Source: Actinomadura viridilutea (GTDB taxonomy: Bacteria > Actinomycetota > Actinomycetes > Streptosporangiales > Streptosporangiaceae). Taken from it: DNA of 64,000 nucleotides. The translations under genes were made by a program, and so were the position numbers. The stretch is taken from contig PVNI01000004.1 in the NCBI GenBank assembly GCA_003001795.1, forward strand, positions 1 through 64,000, given 5' to 3'. This document shows, one piece after another, positions 1 through 9,353 of this stretch. Every line of letters starts with the position of its first letter. Within the stretch, counting starts at the first letter, position 1. The notes below the pieces were generated by a model. The model worked only from the letters and a program-made list of their open reading frames with translations, was not told where the DNA came from and ran no database searches.

Positions 1-143
1 GGGTTGTGCTCCACCCACCCGGCGCGCGGCAGGATCTGCTCGTGCTCGAGCTGGTGGCGGGCGATCTCGTCGCCGCCGTGATCGAAGATCATGAACCGGG
101 TGCTGGTGGTGCCCTGGTCGATCGCTCCGACGAAGTCAGCCAT
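1..143 (-). CDS. glpK: Glycerol kinase, N-terminal part (cut by window edge)
   Basis: Only the first 47 codons are present; the gene runs off the left edge of the window. The visible N-terminus reads [20 protein letters not shown] and continues to a GWVEHNP motif, which is the phosphate-binding start of FGGY-family glycerol kinases (ATP plus glycerol gives glycerol 3-phosphate). It lies 30 bp downstream of glpF on the same strand, so the two should form one operon for glycerol entry and trapping. A second, complete glycerol kinase gene lies at 2113-3639 on the other strand. The family call is safe; the rest of the protein cannot be judged. Confidence 0.9.
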   Translation of the reverse strand, partial: MADFVGAIDQGTTSTRFMIFDHGGDEIARHQLEHEQILPRAGWVEHN

Positions 144-173
144 GTGGTCTCTCCCGTGGTCGGTCGGGCGGGG

Positions 174-1001
174 TCAGGCGGGCTGGTGCTGGGTGTGCTC
201 TGGGGCGGACGCCGCTGCGCTCTCCTCCTCCTGCGGCAGGAAGCGGTGGACCAGGACCTTGTAGAGCGCCGCGCCCAGCACGCCGCCGACCAGCGGTCCC
301 ACGATCGGAACCCAGAAGTACAGGTCGCCGTTCTGATCACGCCACGCCTCGCCGTATCCGGTCAGAAAGGAGGCCAGGCGCGGCCCGAAGTCGCGCGCCG
401 GGTTGATCGCGTAGCCCGCGTTCGTCCCCCAGGCCATGCCGATCGCCACCACCAGCAGGCCGATCACCACCGGGGCCAAATTGGCCAGCGGTGGCCGGTT
501 GCGGACATCGATGAGGGCGTAGACGACGAACAGCAGGATCGCGGTGCCGATGATCTGGTCGCGCAGGCCGCCCCACATGTCCACCGGAAGGACGCCGTTG
601 CCCGGCAGCGTGGAGAACACGCCCTGCGTCTTGATGGTGTGCTCGGGGTCGGCCTTGGCGAGCACCTCGGTGTAGTTCCAGCGGACGATCAGCGCCGCCA
701 CGAACGCGCCGGCGGTCTGCGCCAGCACGTACGGCGCCACCTTGCGCCAGGGGAGCTCGCGGAACACGGCCAGCGCCACGGTGACCGCGGGGTTGAGGTG
801 GCCGCCGCTGATGCGCGCCGCCACGTACACGCCCAGCGTGACGCCGATGCCCCAGGCCCAGGCGATGCTGTCGTGGTCGCCGATCTCGGCCGCGGCGACC
901 TGCGCGACCACGCCGACGCCGAACAGGATGAGGATCATGGTTCCGGCGAACTCGGCGGCCATCTCTCCCGCGAGCCCCGGCACCCTGCTGCGTACCGCCA
1001 T
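174..1001 (-). CDS. glpF: Glycerol uptake facilitator (aquaglyceroporin, MIP family)
   Basis: Membrane channel of 275 residues that lets glycerol diffuse into the cell. Both half-helix signatures are visible: NPA at about residues 70-72 (in GGHLNPAVT) and NPARD at about 200-204. An aspartate after the second NPA-Arg is typical of glycerol facilitators rather than water channels. Six hydrophobic membrane segments can be followed. I chose the ATG at 1001 because a GAGGAGG ribosome binding site sits just before it; the frame stays open far upstream but without a site. It is followed by glpK and diverges from the IclR-type regulator at 1326, which is the arrangement of a glycerol (gyl) regulon. 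Confidence 0.93.
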   Translation of the reverse strand: MAVRSRVPGLAGEMAAEFAGTMILILFGVGVVAQVAAAEIGDHDSIAWAWGIGVTLGVYVAARISGGHLNPAVTVALAVFRELPWRKVAPYVLAQTAGAFVAALIVRWNYTEVLAKADPEHTIKTQGVFSTLPGNGVLPVDMWGGLRDQIIGTAILLFVVYALIDVRNRPPLANLAPVVIGLLVVAIGMAWGTNAGYAINPARDFGPRLASFLTGYGEAWRDQNGDLYFWVPIVGPLVGGVLGAALYKVLVHRFLPQEEESAAASAPEHTQHQPA

Positions 1002-1165
1002 GATGACCTCCTCGGACGGGCGGGCAGGGGCGCGCGGCGGGCACGGCCGCCGCGCGCTCGGGTGAGGCGCGCCGTGTCGGTCCGGATCCGGCCAGGGGCG
1101 GACACGGCGTTCCTCACGGCTGCCGAGGACGCTAGAACGACGCTCGAAAGGCGGCAACGGACCGG

Positions 1166-1180
1166 TGTCGACATTGTCGA
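1166..1180. promoter_or_regulatory. Palindromic operator 1 between glpF and the IclR-type regulator
   Basis: TGTCGACATTGTCGA contains the perfect palindrome TCGACA-T-TGTCGA at 1168-1180. The 14-base core TGTCGACATTGTCG recurs at 1278-1291, 112 bp away, on the same strand. Because the only regulator next to it is the IclR-type protein, I infer that this is its binding site controlling glpF-glpK. That assignment is inference from position and symmetry. Confidence 0.55.
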
Positions 1181-1277
1181 ACACTTTCCCGCGCACCCGG
1201 GTCCGGTTAATCTCCCAGCTGTGCGGCAGATCACAAGAATGCGCAGATAGCCGCGAAATGGCGATGATGGCGACCAC

Positions 1278-1292
1278 TGTCGACATTGTCGG
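1278..1292. promoter_or_regulatory. Palindromic operator 2, near the IclR-type regulator's promoter
   Basis: TGTCGACATTGTCGG, the second copy of the motif at 1166, differing by one base in the right arm. It lies just upstream of a possible -10 hexamer TAATCT (1313-1318) that sits about 8 bases before the regulator's ATG, so transcription would start at or next to the ATG (leaderless mRNA). Binding here could give autorepression of the regulator-glpK operon. Confidence 0.5.
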
Positions 1293-1325
1293 CACAGCGG
1301 GGCGAAATGAACTAATCTCGCGTTC

Positions 1326-2093
1326 ATGCCCGGACCGGTGCAGTCGATCGAGCGGGCCGCGGCCATCCTGCGGCTGCTGGCCGGCAGCTCGGGACGGCTG
1401 GGCGTCGGCGAGATCGCCCATTCGCTCGGCCTGGCCCGCGGCACCGCCCACGGCATCCTGCGGACCCTGGAGCGCGTCGGGTTCGTCGAGCAGGACAAGA
1501 CCACCGGCAAGTACCAGCTCGGCGCGGCCCTGCTCCACCTCGGCACCAGCTACCTGGACGTCAACGAGCTGCGCTCGCGCGCCATCAACTGGGCCGACGC
1601 GCTGGCCGCCCGCAGCGGCGAGGCGGTGCGCATCGGCACCCTTTTGGACGGCAAGGTCCTCGTCGTGCACCACGTGTTCCGCCCCGACGACACGCTCCAG
1701 GCGCTGGACGTCGGGTCGCTGCTGCCGCTGCACGCGACCGCGCTCGGCAAGGCGCTGCTGGCCCACGACGCCAACGCCGCCGCCTGCGTCCGCGGCGTCC
1801 GGTTGGAGGCGTTCACCCGCCGCACCGTCACCGACCACCGGCAGCTGGCCCGCAGCCTCAGCGCGGTGCGCGAACGCGGCTGGGCCGCCGAGGTCGAGGA
1901 GCTGTCGATCGGCGAGGCCGCGATCGCCGCGCCGATCCGCGGCCACGGCGGCCTGGTGGTGGGGGCGATCGGGGTGTCCGGGGCGGTCGAGCGCATCTGC
2001 GACGCCCAGCGCGTGCCGGTCGCCAAGCTCGTGGGGTACGTGCGGGACGCGGCCCGCGCGGTCTCCCGCGACCTGGGGGGATCGCGTTGGTGA
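1326..2093 (+). CDS. IclR-family transcriptional regulator of glycerol use (GylR-like)
   Basis: DNA-binding regulator of 255 residues. A winged helix-turn-helix fills about residues 5-65 (SIERAAAILRLL at the start, GLARGTAHGILRTL as the recognition helix). It is followed by the IclR effector-binding domain with the usual LPLHATALGKALLA stretch near residues 135-150. The length matches the family. It diverges from glpF-glpK and is 19 bp upstream of a second glpK, so by analogy with GylR of Streptomyces it probably represses the glycerol genes until an inducer is bound. There is no clear ribosome binding site; a -10-like TAATCT so close to the ATG suggests a leaderless message. Confidence 0.88.
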   Translation: MPGPVQSIERAAAILRLLAGSSGRLGVGEIAHSLGLARGTAHGILRTLERVGFVEQDKTTGKYQLGAALLHLGTSYLDVNELRSRAINWADALAARSGEAVRIGTLLDGKVLVVHHVFRPDDTLQALDVGSLLPLHATALGKALLAHDANAAACVRGVRLEAFTRRTVTDHRQLARSLSAVRERGWAAEVEELSIGEAAIAAPIRGHGGLVVGAIGVSGAVERICDAQRVPVAKLVGYVRDAARAVSRDLGGSRW

Positions 2094-2112
2094 CGGCAGG
2101 GAGTGAGAAGTC

Positions 2113-3639
<1,527 letters not shown>

Positions 3640-3669
3640 GGTTCCCCTCCCGGGGTAGGGGCGGCCGAT

Positions 3670-3685
3670 AACGGTCTAGACCATT
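3670..3685. promoter_or_regulatory. DasR-type dre-like site
   Basis: AACGGTCTAGACCATT matches the Streptomyces DasR responsive element consensus AGTGGTCTAGACCACT at 13 of 16 positions, including the whole GGTCTAGACC core (3673-3682). It lies 30 bp after glpK and 115 bp before a small candidate gene. DasR is the GntR-family repressor of aminosugar use. Whether this site is bound, and which gene it serves, is unknown. Confidence 0.45.
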
Positions 3686-3799
3686 TTGCTGTCGGGGCCG
3701 GGTTATCGGAGAAGATCTGTCCACTTGCTGGTGTTGTACCGCAAGGACGATCCGAAACATCGGCCGCACCCGCGGCTCCATGGGAGGTACACCACAAAC

Positions 3800-3943
3800 A
3801 TGAGCAACCGTCTCGCGAATCCTCGTCGCACCAGGCTCAGCGCCTGGCCGAAGCAGCGCACGGTCGACGTACGGACCGACCAGGGCGCCAAGCCCGCCGA
3901 GTCCGCGTCGCCCGCACCCGAGGCAGAGCGCGCCGATCGTTGA
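3800..3943 (+). CDS. Candidate small protein (47 aa), unknown
   Basis: Short ORF with a GGGAGG ribosome-binding-like sequence upstream of its ATG, encoding a basic N-terminal half (NPRRTRLSAWPKQR) and an acidic, Pro/Ala/Glu-rich tail. It has no membrane segment, no signal peptide and no cysteines. A very strong hairpin (4013-4050) follows about 70 bases after the stop, and a dre-like palindrome lies upstream. This gives the look of a self-contained transcription unit. I do not recognise the peptide. It may be a real small protein, or part of a non-coding transcript. Confidence 0.35.
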   Translation: MSNRLANPRRTRLSAWPKQRTVDVRTDQGAKPAESASPAPEAERADR

Positions 3944-4012
3944 TCGGCCGATCACCAGGTTGCTCAGCCGGGCCCGTGCAGCATGGGCTTCCCACCCCCG
4001 ACCACTCTGTCG

Positions 4013-4050
4013 CTCCGGGGGCGCCTCCCACACAGGAGGCGCCCCCGGAG
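4013..4050 (+). terminator. Strong hairpin terminator
   Basis: Perfect 16-bp stem (CTCCGGGGGCGCCTCC at 4013-4028 with its complement at 4035-4050) and a 6-base CACACA loop. It is followed by a short GGTGCTTTGT stretch rather than a true U-run, as is common in actinomycetes. It would end any transcript coming from glpK or from the small ORF at 3800. Confidence 0.75.
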
Positions 4051-5012
4051 GGTGCTTTGTCCGCCCCGCCGAACAGGCCGGTCTTCTCCAGGTTGAGATC
4101 GCGGTGGACGCGAACGCTTTACCCCCTTCGCACCAGCGACACCGGAACGCATACGGGGCAACCCCGCCCGCAAAATATCGATCTTCAACGGCACGACGCT
4201 GACTCCGCACCGGCCGGACGTCCGCCCCTGACCAGCCGCTCCTCGTGCCGCTGAAGCACACCCCACGGAAACCACGCCGGTGCAGCGCACCCCCGCTCCC
4301 CGCAACCACCACGTCAAGCGGCGTTCATCCGCAACACTGCCTGGTCTCGCGCCATCCTGTCCATGCCAGGCGGCGAGCCCCTCACCGATCAACTGCGAGC
4401 GAGCGACAGACCCAGGCCTCAGACTCGCCAGCCCGGGCACCACACGCAGCAAGCACCGCCCCGACGAGCCCGATGACCCGACAGTGTCACCTGCCGCGGA
4501 GGCGTGACGACCTCGCCGACTGGCATGGACGGCAGGTGCGCGAGCCAGAGCCGACGCCTTGCCGCTCCGGCGCCACGGCGCGGTACGAGGATCGGGCGGT
4601 CTTGCGTGCGGGCTCGCGGTGCCCGACGTTGGCGTTGGTCTGGGAGTGTGCGACGCCAGCCGAGCCACTGTTGGCAGCGTTGCGAGTAGCGGTTGAGCTG
4701 GTGAGTTCGAGTTCGTGACCGGTGCAGCCGACGAGTGGCCGGCGCGGCAACAGGCAGGTACAGCGGCGACGCAAGCCGATTCGACCGCATTGCTGATCTC
4801 TGGGTGCGACGAATCGGCATGATGATCATGCGGCCCTCTGGCCGGATCGCCGGGTCCAGTGCGGGCGGTGGCCTGAGGCTGTGACGCCTCGGCTCATCAG
4901 CCTGTCGTCCGCTGCCGTACGCAGCGCCGCTGAGGTGCGTCCTTCTGGGGCGGCGCAGCGCTTCGACGTCGCGGGGTCAGGTCGTCGCCGTGACAGTGGT
5001 GCCTACATATAT
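4051..5012. other. Non-coding stretch of about 1 kb
   Basis: Open frames here on both strands lack recognisable protein motifs, ribosome binding sites and the usual third-position GC bias, so I call no gene. The base composition is more mixed than in the flanking genes. It may be decayed DNA; I saw no RNA gene or terminal repeats in it. Confidence 0.5.
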
Positions 5013-5043
5013 TTGGCAGGCGCATGAACACGTTCGGTAGATG
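5013..5043 (+). promoter_or_regulatory. Possible sigma-70-like promoter of the TetR gene
   Basis: TTGGCA (5013-5018) and TAGATG (5038-5043) are separated by 19 bases and sit just before the ATG at 5055. The AT-rich CATATATTT next to the -35 is unusual in this GC-rich region. The spacing is a little long, so support is modest. Confidence 0.3.
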
Positions 5044-5054
5044 AGAGAAGGCGG

Positions 5055-5624
5055 ATGGCACGTGCGGGGCTGAGCCCGGAACGTCTGACCCGGGCGGGGG
5101 CGGAGCTGGCCGACGAGGTCGGCTTCGACCAGGTGACCGTCTCGGCGCTCGCCCGGCGGTTCGACGTCAAGGTCGCGAGTCTGTACTCCCACCTGAAGAG
5201 CTCGCACGACCTGAAGACCAGGATCGCCCTGTTCGCCCTGGAGGAGCTCGCCGACCGGCTCGCGGACGCCCTCGCCGGGCGGGCCGGCAAGGACGCCCTC
5301 GCCGCCTTCGCGAACGTCTACCGCGACTACGCCCGGGAGCATCCCGGACGCTACGCCGCGGCCCGGTTCACGCTCGCCCCGGAGGCCGCGGCCGCCAGCG
5401 CGGGCGGGCGGCACGCCCAGATGGCCCGGGCGATCCTGCGCGGCTACGACCTGGCGGAGCCGGAGCAGACCCACGCGGTCAGGCTGCTGGGCAGCGTCTT
5501 CCACGGGTACATCAGCCTGGAGGCGGGCGGCGGGTTCGCCCACAGCGCCCCCGACACGCAGGAGACCTGGTCGCGGATCATCGACGCCGTCGACGCCCTG
5601 CTGCGCAACTGGCCCGCGTCCTGA
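5055..5624 (+). CDS. TetR-family transcriptional regulator
   Basis: Repressor-type protein of 189 residues. The N-terminal helix-turn-helix spans about residues 10-55 (VTVSALARRFDVKVASLYSH is the HTH). The C-terminal ligand domain has the HPGRY...ARF and GYISLE features of the TetR C33/WHG group. The ATG at 5055 follows GAGAGAAGG. It is 53 bp upstream of an F420-type oxidase gene on the same strand and probably co-transcribed with it. The inducer is unknown. Confidence 0.85.
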   Translation: MARAGLSPERLTRAGAELADEVGFDQVTVSALARRFDVKVASLYSHLKSSHDLKTRIALFALEELADRLADALAGRAGKDALAAFANVYRDYAREHPGRYAAARFTLAPEAAAASAGGRHAQMARAILRGYDLAEPEQTHAVRLLGSVFHGYISLEAGGGFAHSAPDTQETWSRIIDAVDALLRNWPAS

Positions 5625-5677
5625 CGGACCGGAGCCGACGCGGGAATAGAGCCGTCCGGCCGGGGCTTGCCGCATAC

Positions 5678-6109
5678 ATGAGCGCCGCATCCTTCGATCC
5701 GCGCACGCTGCTGGCGGAGAGCCGGCTCGGCGTCCTGGCGACGATCAAGTCGGACGGCCGTCCCCAGCTCTCCCCCGTCATGCCGTACTACGACCGGGAG
5801 GCCGACGTCATCTACGTCTCGATGACCGAGGGACGGGCCAAGACGGCGAACCTGCGCCGCGATCCGCGGGCCGCGCTCGAGGTCACCAGTCCGGACGGCT
5901 GGTCGTGGGCCACGGCGGAGGGCGTCGCCACGCTCACCGGGCCGGGGACCGACCCGTACGGTCCCGAGGTCGAGGCCCTGGTGACGTACTACCGCCGCGC
6001 CGCCGGGGAGCATCCGGACTGGGAGGAGTACCGGTCGGCGATGGTGTCCGAGCGCCGGGTGCTGATGGCCATGACGGTCGAGCACGTGTACGGCGCCAAG
6101 ATCCGCTGA
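5678..6109 (+). CDS. PPOX-class, probably F420-dependent, oxidoreductase
   Basis: Small split-beta-barrel flavin/deazaflavin protein of 143 residues. The opening (LAESRLGVLATIKSDGRPQLSPVMPYY) and the RAKTANLRRDPRAALEV segment are typical of the actinobacterial pyridoxamine-5'-phosphate-oxidase-like family whose members mostly bind F420. Such enzymes reduce or oxidise small substrates; the substrate cannot be read from the sequence. It follows the TetR gene closely, which suggests that its expression responds to that regulator's ligand. Confidence 0.8.
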   Translation: MSAASFDPRTLLAESRLGVLATIKSDGRPQLSPVMPYYDREADVIYVSMTEGRAKTANLRRDPRAALEVTSPDGWSWATAEGVATLTGPGTDPYGPEVEALVTYYRRAAGEHPDWEEYRSAMVSERRVLMAMTVEHVYGAKIR

Positions 6110-6164
6110 CGCCGCTCCCGCACGCCTGACCGCTGCGGCCCGCGCACACCCGCGCCCGCTTCAC

Positions 6165-6279
6165 CGCCTTCGGAGGTCGCGCGGCTGGTCGACGACGGGA
6201 CGCCCAGCTGCGCTGCGATCTGGCGGGGCCGCTCGCGGTCGCGATGGTCGCCGAGGCGCTGGGCCTGGATGGCGTGCAA
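6165..6279 (-). pseudogene. Possible relic of an IS481-like transposase N-terminus
   Basis: On the minus strand a short frame reads RPRQIAAQLGVPSSTSR after an LGDHRDRE segment. This resembles the helix-turn-helix of IS481-type transposases or related integrases, except that one residue of the expected SSTV motif is missing. No catalytic DDE region, terminal repeats or full frame remain. The match is short, so this is a suggestion only. Confidence 0.25.
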
Positions 6280-6290
6280 GCGGCCCCCAG

Positions 6291-6600
6291 CACGCTCCTG
6301 GTACGACGCTCGTGGAGGCCGTGTCGGCCATCGCCGCCGGCCTCGTCCCGGCCCGGTTGACGCGGAGTTACCTGCCGGAAGGGTGCAGGCATGGTCCGCG
6401 CCGGTCGGCTCTGTCCCCGACCCCGCGCAGGTGTCAGTCCGCGTGCCGGGTCAGACGGCGGGGACGCGGCGACCGTCCGCTCCTGGTACGCCGCGTTCGT
6501 GGAGTGCTGTGCCGCGTCCCGGTCCGGTCCATGCGGATTCCCTGCCGCGGGGGCGGGGCGATGTGGCATGGTCCGCGCCGTGCCGCGTGCCGGGTCAGGC
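6291..6600. repeat. Imperfect direct repeat in a non-coding gap
   Basis: The block beginning GCTCCTGGTACGACGCTCGT near 6295 and ending GCATGGTCCGCGCCG near 6404 recurs in degraded form, from GCTCCTGGTACGCCGC near 6479 to the same GCATGGTCCGCGCCG near 6581. The ends match well and the middles poorly. It looks like an old tandem duplication of about 180 bp. I see no gene in 6110-6594. Confidence 0.45.
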
Positions 6601-7404
6601 GGGGCGGACCCGGCACGCGACGATCGCCACCGTGGTGTAGGACATCGTGAAGCCGCCGCCCAGCGTGTCGATGGCCGCTCCGACGGTGTCGAGTATCTCC
6701 GTGAGCTGGTCCTGCGGAAGCCGGGTGAGGATCCCGGACGTGGGCAGTTGATCGAGCCACTCGTCCCGGGTGTAGGGCTTCTCCCACTCGTATCGCCATC
6801 GCTCCGGGTCGCCGAACCCGTCCGCCTGTCGGATCTGGTCGGCGGCCTTGGCGAACATCGGCTCGTACCTGTCCAGGGGGGCCTTCTGCGCCTCGACGTC
6901 GACCGGCGAGTCGGGCACCAGCCGCCGATAGACCGCGGCGAAGGCGTCCGCCACCTCCGGCGGAAGCCGGAAGACGTGCCAGAACGCCGCCAGCAGGCCG
7001 CCGGGCCGCAGGACCTGCGCGGCCTTGGCCGCTCCCACGACGGGGTCCACCCAGTGCCAGGCCGTCCCGGCGACGACCGCGTCGAACGTCCGGCCGGCCG
7101 GGTCCCAGGCTTCGAAGGTCGCCACCTCGACGTCGACGCCGGTGCGCCGCGCGACGTCGGCCATGCGCGCGTCGGGTTCGACGCCGAGGACGCGGCAGCC
7201 GGCCTGCTGGAACTGCCGGGCCGCGGTGCCGGTGCCGCAGCCGACGTCGAGGACGTCGGGGCCGGGGGCGGCGGCGACGATCCGCCGGACGAGCGCGTCG
7301 GGGTAGGCGGGGCGGGTCCGGTCGTAGCGCTCGGCGTCCACGCCGAACGACTCGGCCATCTGCCGGGCGCGATGAGGCTCCTGCCGAGAAGTGCTAGTGG
7401 GCAT
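6595..7404 (-). CDS. Class I SAM-dependent methyltransferase
   Basis: Cytoplasmic methyltransferase of up to 269 residues. Motif I VLDVGCGTGTAARQF is clear near residue 50, followed by VLGVEPDARM and the acidic-loop region LRPGGLLAAFWHVF. It resembles the ubiE/smtA-like group that starts RARQMAESFGVDAERYDRTRP. The substrate is unknown. The most upstream ATG (7404) lies inside a palindrome and has no ribosome binding site, so either the message is leaderless or translation starts at the internal ATG at 7359. It diverges from a TetR gene that likely controls it. Confidence 0.82.
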   Translation of the reverse strand: MPTSTSRQEPHRARQMAESFGVDAERYDRTRPAYPDALVRRIVAAAPGPDVLDVGCGTGTAARQFQQAGCRVLGVEPDARMADVARRTGVDVEVATFEAWDPAGRTFDAVVAGTAWHWVDPVVGAAKAAQVLRPGGLLAAFWHVFRLPPEVADAFAAVYRRLVPDSPVDVEAQKAPLDRYEPMFAKAADQIRQADGFGDPERWRYEWEKPYTRDEWLDQLPTSGILTRLPQDQLTEILDTVGAAIDTLGGGFTMSYTTVAIVACRVRPA

Positions 7405-7433
7405 GCGCCCACTCTAGTGGGCACGTGCCCACT
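7396..7433. promoter_or_regulatory. Two tandem palindromic operators between methyltransferase and TetR genes
   Basis: AGTGGGCATGCGCCCACT (7396-7413; 7-bp arms) and AGTGGGCACGTGCCCACT (7416-7433; perfect 18-bp palindrome) have centres exactly 20 bp apart. They occupy almost the whole 67-bp divergent gap, as expected for binding of two TetR dimers on one face of the DNA. The first includes the most upstream methyltransferase ATG. Confidence 0.75.
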
Positions 7434-7471
7434 CGTCCACTCCGGGTAAGGTCGTCCGGGGAGGGAGCATC

Positions 7472-8062
7472 GTGCCAACGGGCGTAGCCATCCGGGATGT
7501 GCGCGAGCAGCTGTTCGACGCCGCCGAGCGCGTCCTGCTCCGGGACGGGCCGAGCGCGCTGACCAGCCGGGCGGTCACCACCGAGGCGGGCGTCGCCAAG
7601 GGCGTCCTGCACCGGCACTTCGCCGACTTCGACGCGTTCCTCGCCGAGTTCGTGCTGGACCGCGTCCACCGGATGGACGCCCAGGCCGCCGCCCTGGGCG
7701 ACGCCGCCGGGACCGGCACCATCGCGGGCAACCTCACCGACGCTCTCACCGCCCTGTTCGGGTCGGTCGCCGTGGCGATCGTCCCCCTCGTCACCTACCG
7801 GGACGGTCTGCGCGCCCGCCTGCGCAAGGACTGGCCGGCCGGCGTCCCGGTCCTGACGGACGCCGCCATCATGATCGCCTCCTACCTCGCCGCCGAACGG
7901 GACCTGGGCCGCATCGCGGCCGACGCCGACGTCGAGACGCTCGCGTACACGCTGATCGGGACGGCGCATCTGCTGTACGCCGACCGCGACAGCACCCCTC
8001 CGGAGGCGGAGGCCTTCCGCAAGGTGGTGAACACGGTCATCGGCGGGGTCGTCCGCGCCTGA
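7472..8062 (+). CDS. TetR-family transcriptional regulator
   Basis: Regulator of 196 residues with an N-terminal HTH (VREQLFDAAERVLLRDGPSA, then TTEAGVAKGVLHRHF as the recognition helix) and a helical ligand-binding C-terminus. Translation starts at a GTG after GGGGAGGGAG. It is divergent from the methyltransferase gene, with twin palindromes between them, so it most likely represses both itself and the methyltransferase. The ligand is unknown. Confidence 0.85.
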   Translation: MPTGVAIRDVREQLFDAAERVLLRDGPSALTSRAVTTEAGVAKGVLHRHFADFDAFLAEFVLDRVHRMDAQAAALGDAAGTGTIAGNLTDALTALFGSVAVAIVPLVTYRDGLRARLRKDWPAGVPVLTDAAIMIASYLAAERDLGRIAADADVETLAYTLIGTAHLLYADRDSTPPEAEAFRKVVNTVIGGVVRA

Positions 8063-8096
8063 ACGGCCCGCCGTCCCGGACGACCGCGCCCGCAGC

Positions 8097-9218
8097 TCAC
8101 GCGGGTGGACGGCCGGACGGCGCGGCGCCGTTGGGGACCGCGGCTCGCCGCGGACCGGAGACGTCGCGGGAACGGGCGGCGGAGGGCGGCGGGGCGGTGC
8201 TGGCGCGCAGGACCACCTTTCCCGCGATGCGTTCGATGCGGCTGCGGCTGGCGCGGGGCTCCCTGAGGGCCAGGCGCAGGGCGCGTTCTCCCATCTCGTC
8301 CAGCGGGAGGGCGACGGTGGTGAGCGGCGGGATGAGGTCGGCGACGATCGGGATGTCGTCGAACCCCGCCAGCGACACCTCGCCGGGCACGTCGACGCCG
8401 TGGTCGCGGAACGCGGCCAGCGCGCCGATCGCCATGACGTCGGTCACCGCGAACACGCAGGTGGGACGGGGGCCGCTGCGCAGCAGTTCGGTGGCGGCGG
8501 CGTATCCGCCGTCGCGGGTGAAGCCGCCCTCCACCACGCGGGGGCGCAGGCCGGCGTCGGCGAGCGCGCCGGTGAAGCCGGCGAGCCGGTCGGCGACGGT
8601 GGTCAGGGTGCGCGGGCCGGTCAGCACGGCGAAGTCGCGGTGGCCGAGGTCGAGCAGGGCGCGGGCCAGCGCGGCGGCGCCCTCGCGGTTCTGCGGCAGG
8701 ACGGTGTCGACGCGCAGGCTGCGGTGGCGGCTGACCACCGCGACGCGGCCGCCGGCGCGCACGTAGGGGTCCAGTTCCGCGGCCATGGCGCGTTCCCAGG
8801 CGCGGTCCTCGAAACCGGAGCCGATGAGCAGGATGGCGCGGGCGCGCTGGGCGCGCAGCATCGCCACGTACTCGATCTCGCGGTCCGGATCGCGGAACGT
8901 GCTGGCCAGCATGACGAGCAGGCCGTGCTCGGCGGCGGTGCGCATCACGCCGCGGGAGATCGCGGCGAAGTAGGGGTCGCTGACGTCGTGGCAGATGACG
9001 CCGATGGCCTTGCTGGACGCGCTGGCCAGGGCCTGGGCGTGCGCGTTGGGCGTGTACGCCAGCTCGGCGGCCGCGGCCAGCACCCGCTCGCGCAGATCGG
9101 CGCGGACCTGCGCGGCGCCGTTGAGCACGCGGGACGCGGTGGCCAGTGAGACGTCCGCGCGCCGCGCCACGTCCCGCAGGGTCACATGCGAACGTCCCGA
9201 TGCCGCCCGATCGCCCAT
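8097..9218 (-). CDS. LacI-family transcriptional repressor
   Basis: Repressor of 373 residues. The LacI HTH (VTLRDVARRADVSLATASRVLNG) is at about residues 13-35 and the hinge and YTPNAHAQAL region follow. The periplasmic-binding-like sensor domain runs to about residue 345, and a Pro/Ala-rich tail follows. The ATG at 9218 has GAGAGGGCGGCG before it. It diverges from the ABC transporter operon. GAAAGCGCTTTC-type palindromes, which are classical LacI-family sites, lie at this promoter and at the promoter at 14456. I infer that it controls both. Confidence 0.92.
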   Translation of the reverse strand: MGDRAASGRSHVTLRDVARRADVSLATASRVLNGAAQVRADLRERVLAAAAELAYTPNAHAQALASASSKAIGVICHDVSDPYFAAISRGVMRTAAEHGLLVMLASTFRDPDREIEYVAMLRAQRARAILLIGSGFEDRAWERAMAAELDPYVRAGGRVAVVSRHRSLRVDTVLPQNREGAAALARALLDLGHRDFAVLTGPRTLTTVADRLAGFTGALADAGLRPRVVEGGFTRDGGYAAATELLRSGPRPTCVFAVTDVMAIGALAAFRDHGVDVPGEVSLAGFDDIPIVADLIPPLTTVALPLDEMGERALRLALREPRASRSRIERIAGKVVLRASTAPPPSAARSRDVSGPRRAAVPNGAAPSGRPPA

Positions 9219-9267
9219 CGCCGCCCTCTCGGTCGCCCGATCGCGCGGCCGGTTCGCGATTCGGCTC

Positions 9268-9316
9268 TTGACCGCGCGGTCCGTCGTTCTTACGGTACAG
9301 CAGAAAGCGCTTTCTG
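9268..9316 (+). promoter_or_regulatory. Promoter with LacI-type operator for the ABC transporter operon
   Basis: TTGACC (9268-9273), a 17-bp spacer and TACGGT (9291-9296) form a good sigma-70-like promoter. The perfect 16-bp palindrome CAGAAAGCGCTTTCTG (9301-9316) covers the expected start point, and a partial second copy (AAATCGCTTTCC) follows. A repressor bound there would block initiation. The same promoter and operator design recurs at 14456-14513. Confidence 0.75.
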
Positions 9317-9353
9317 AAATCGCTTTCCAGTGTCGACCACGGAGGTGGCCCCG

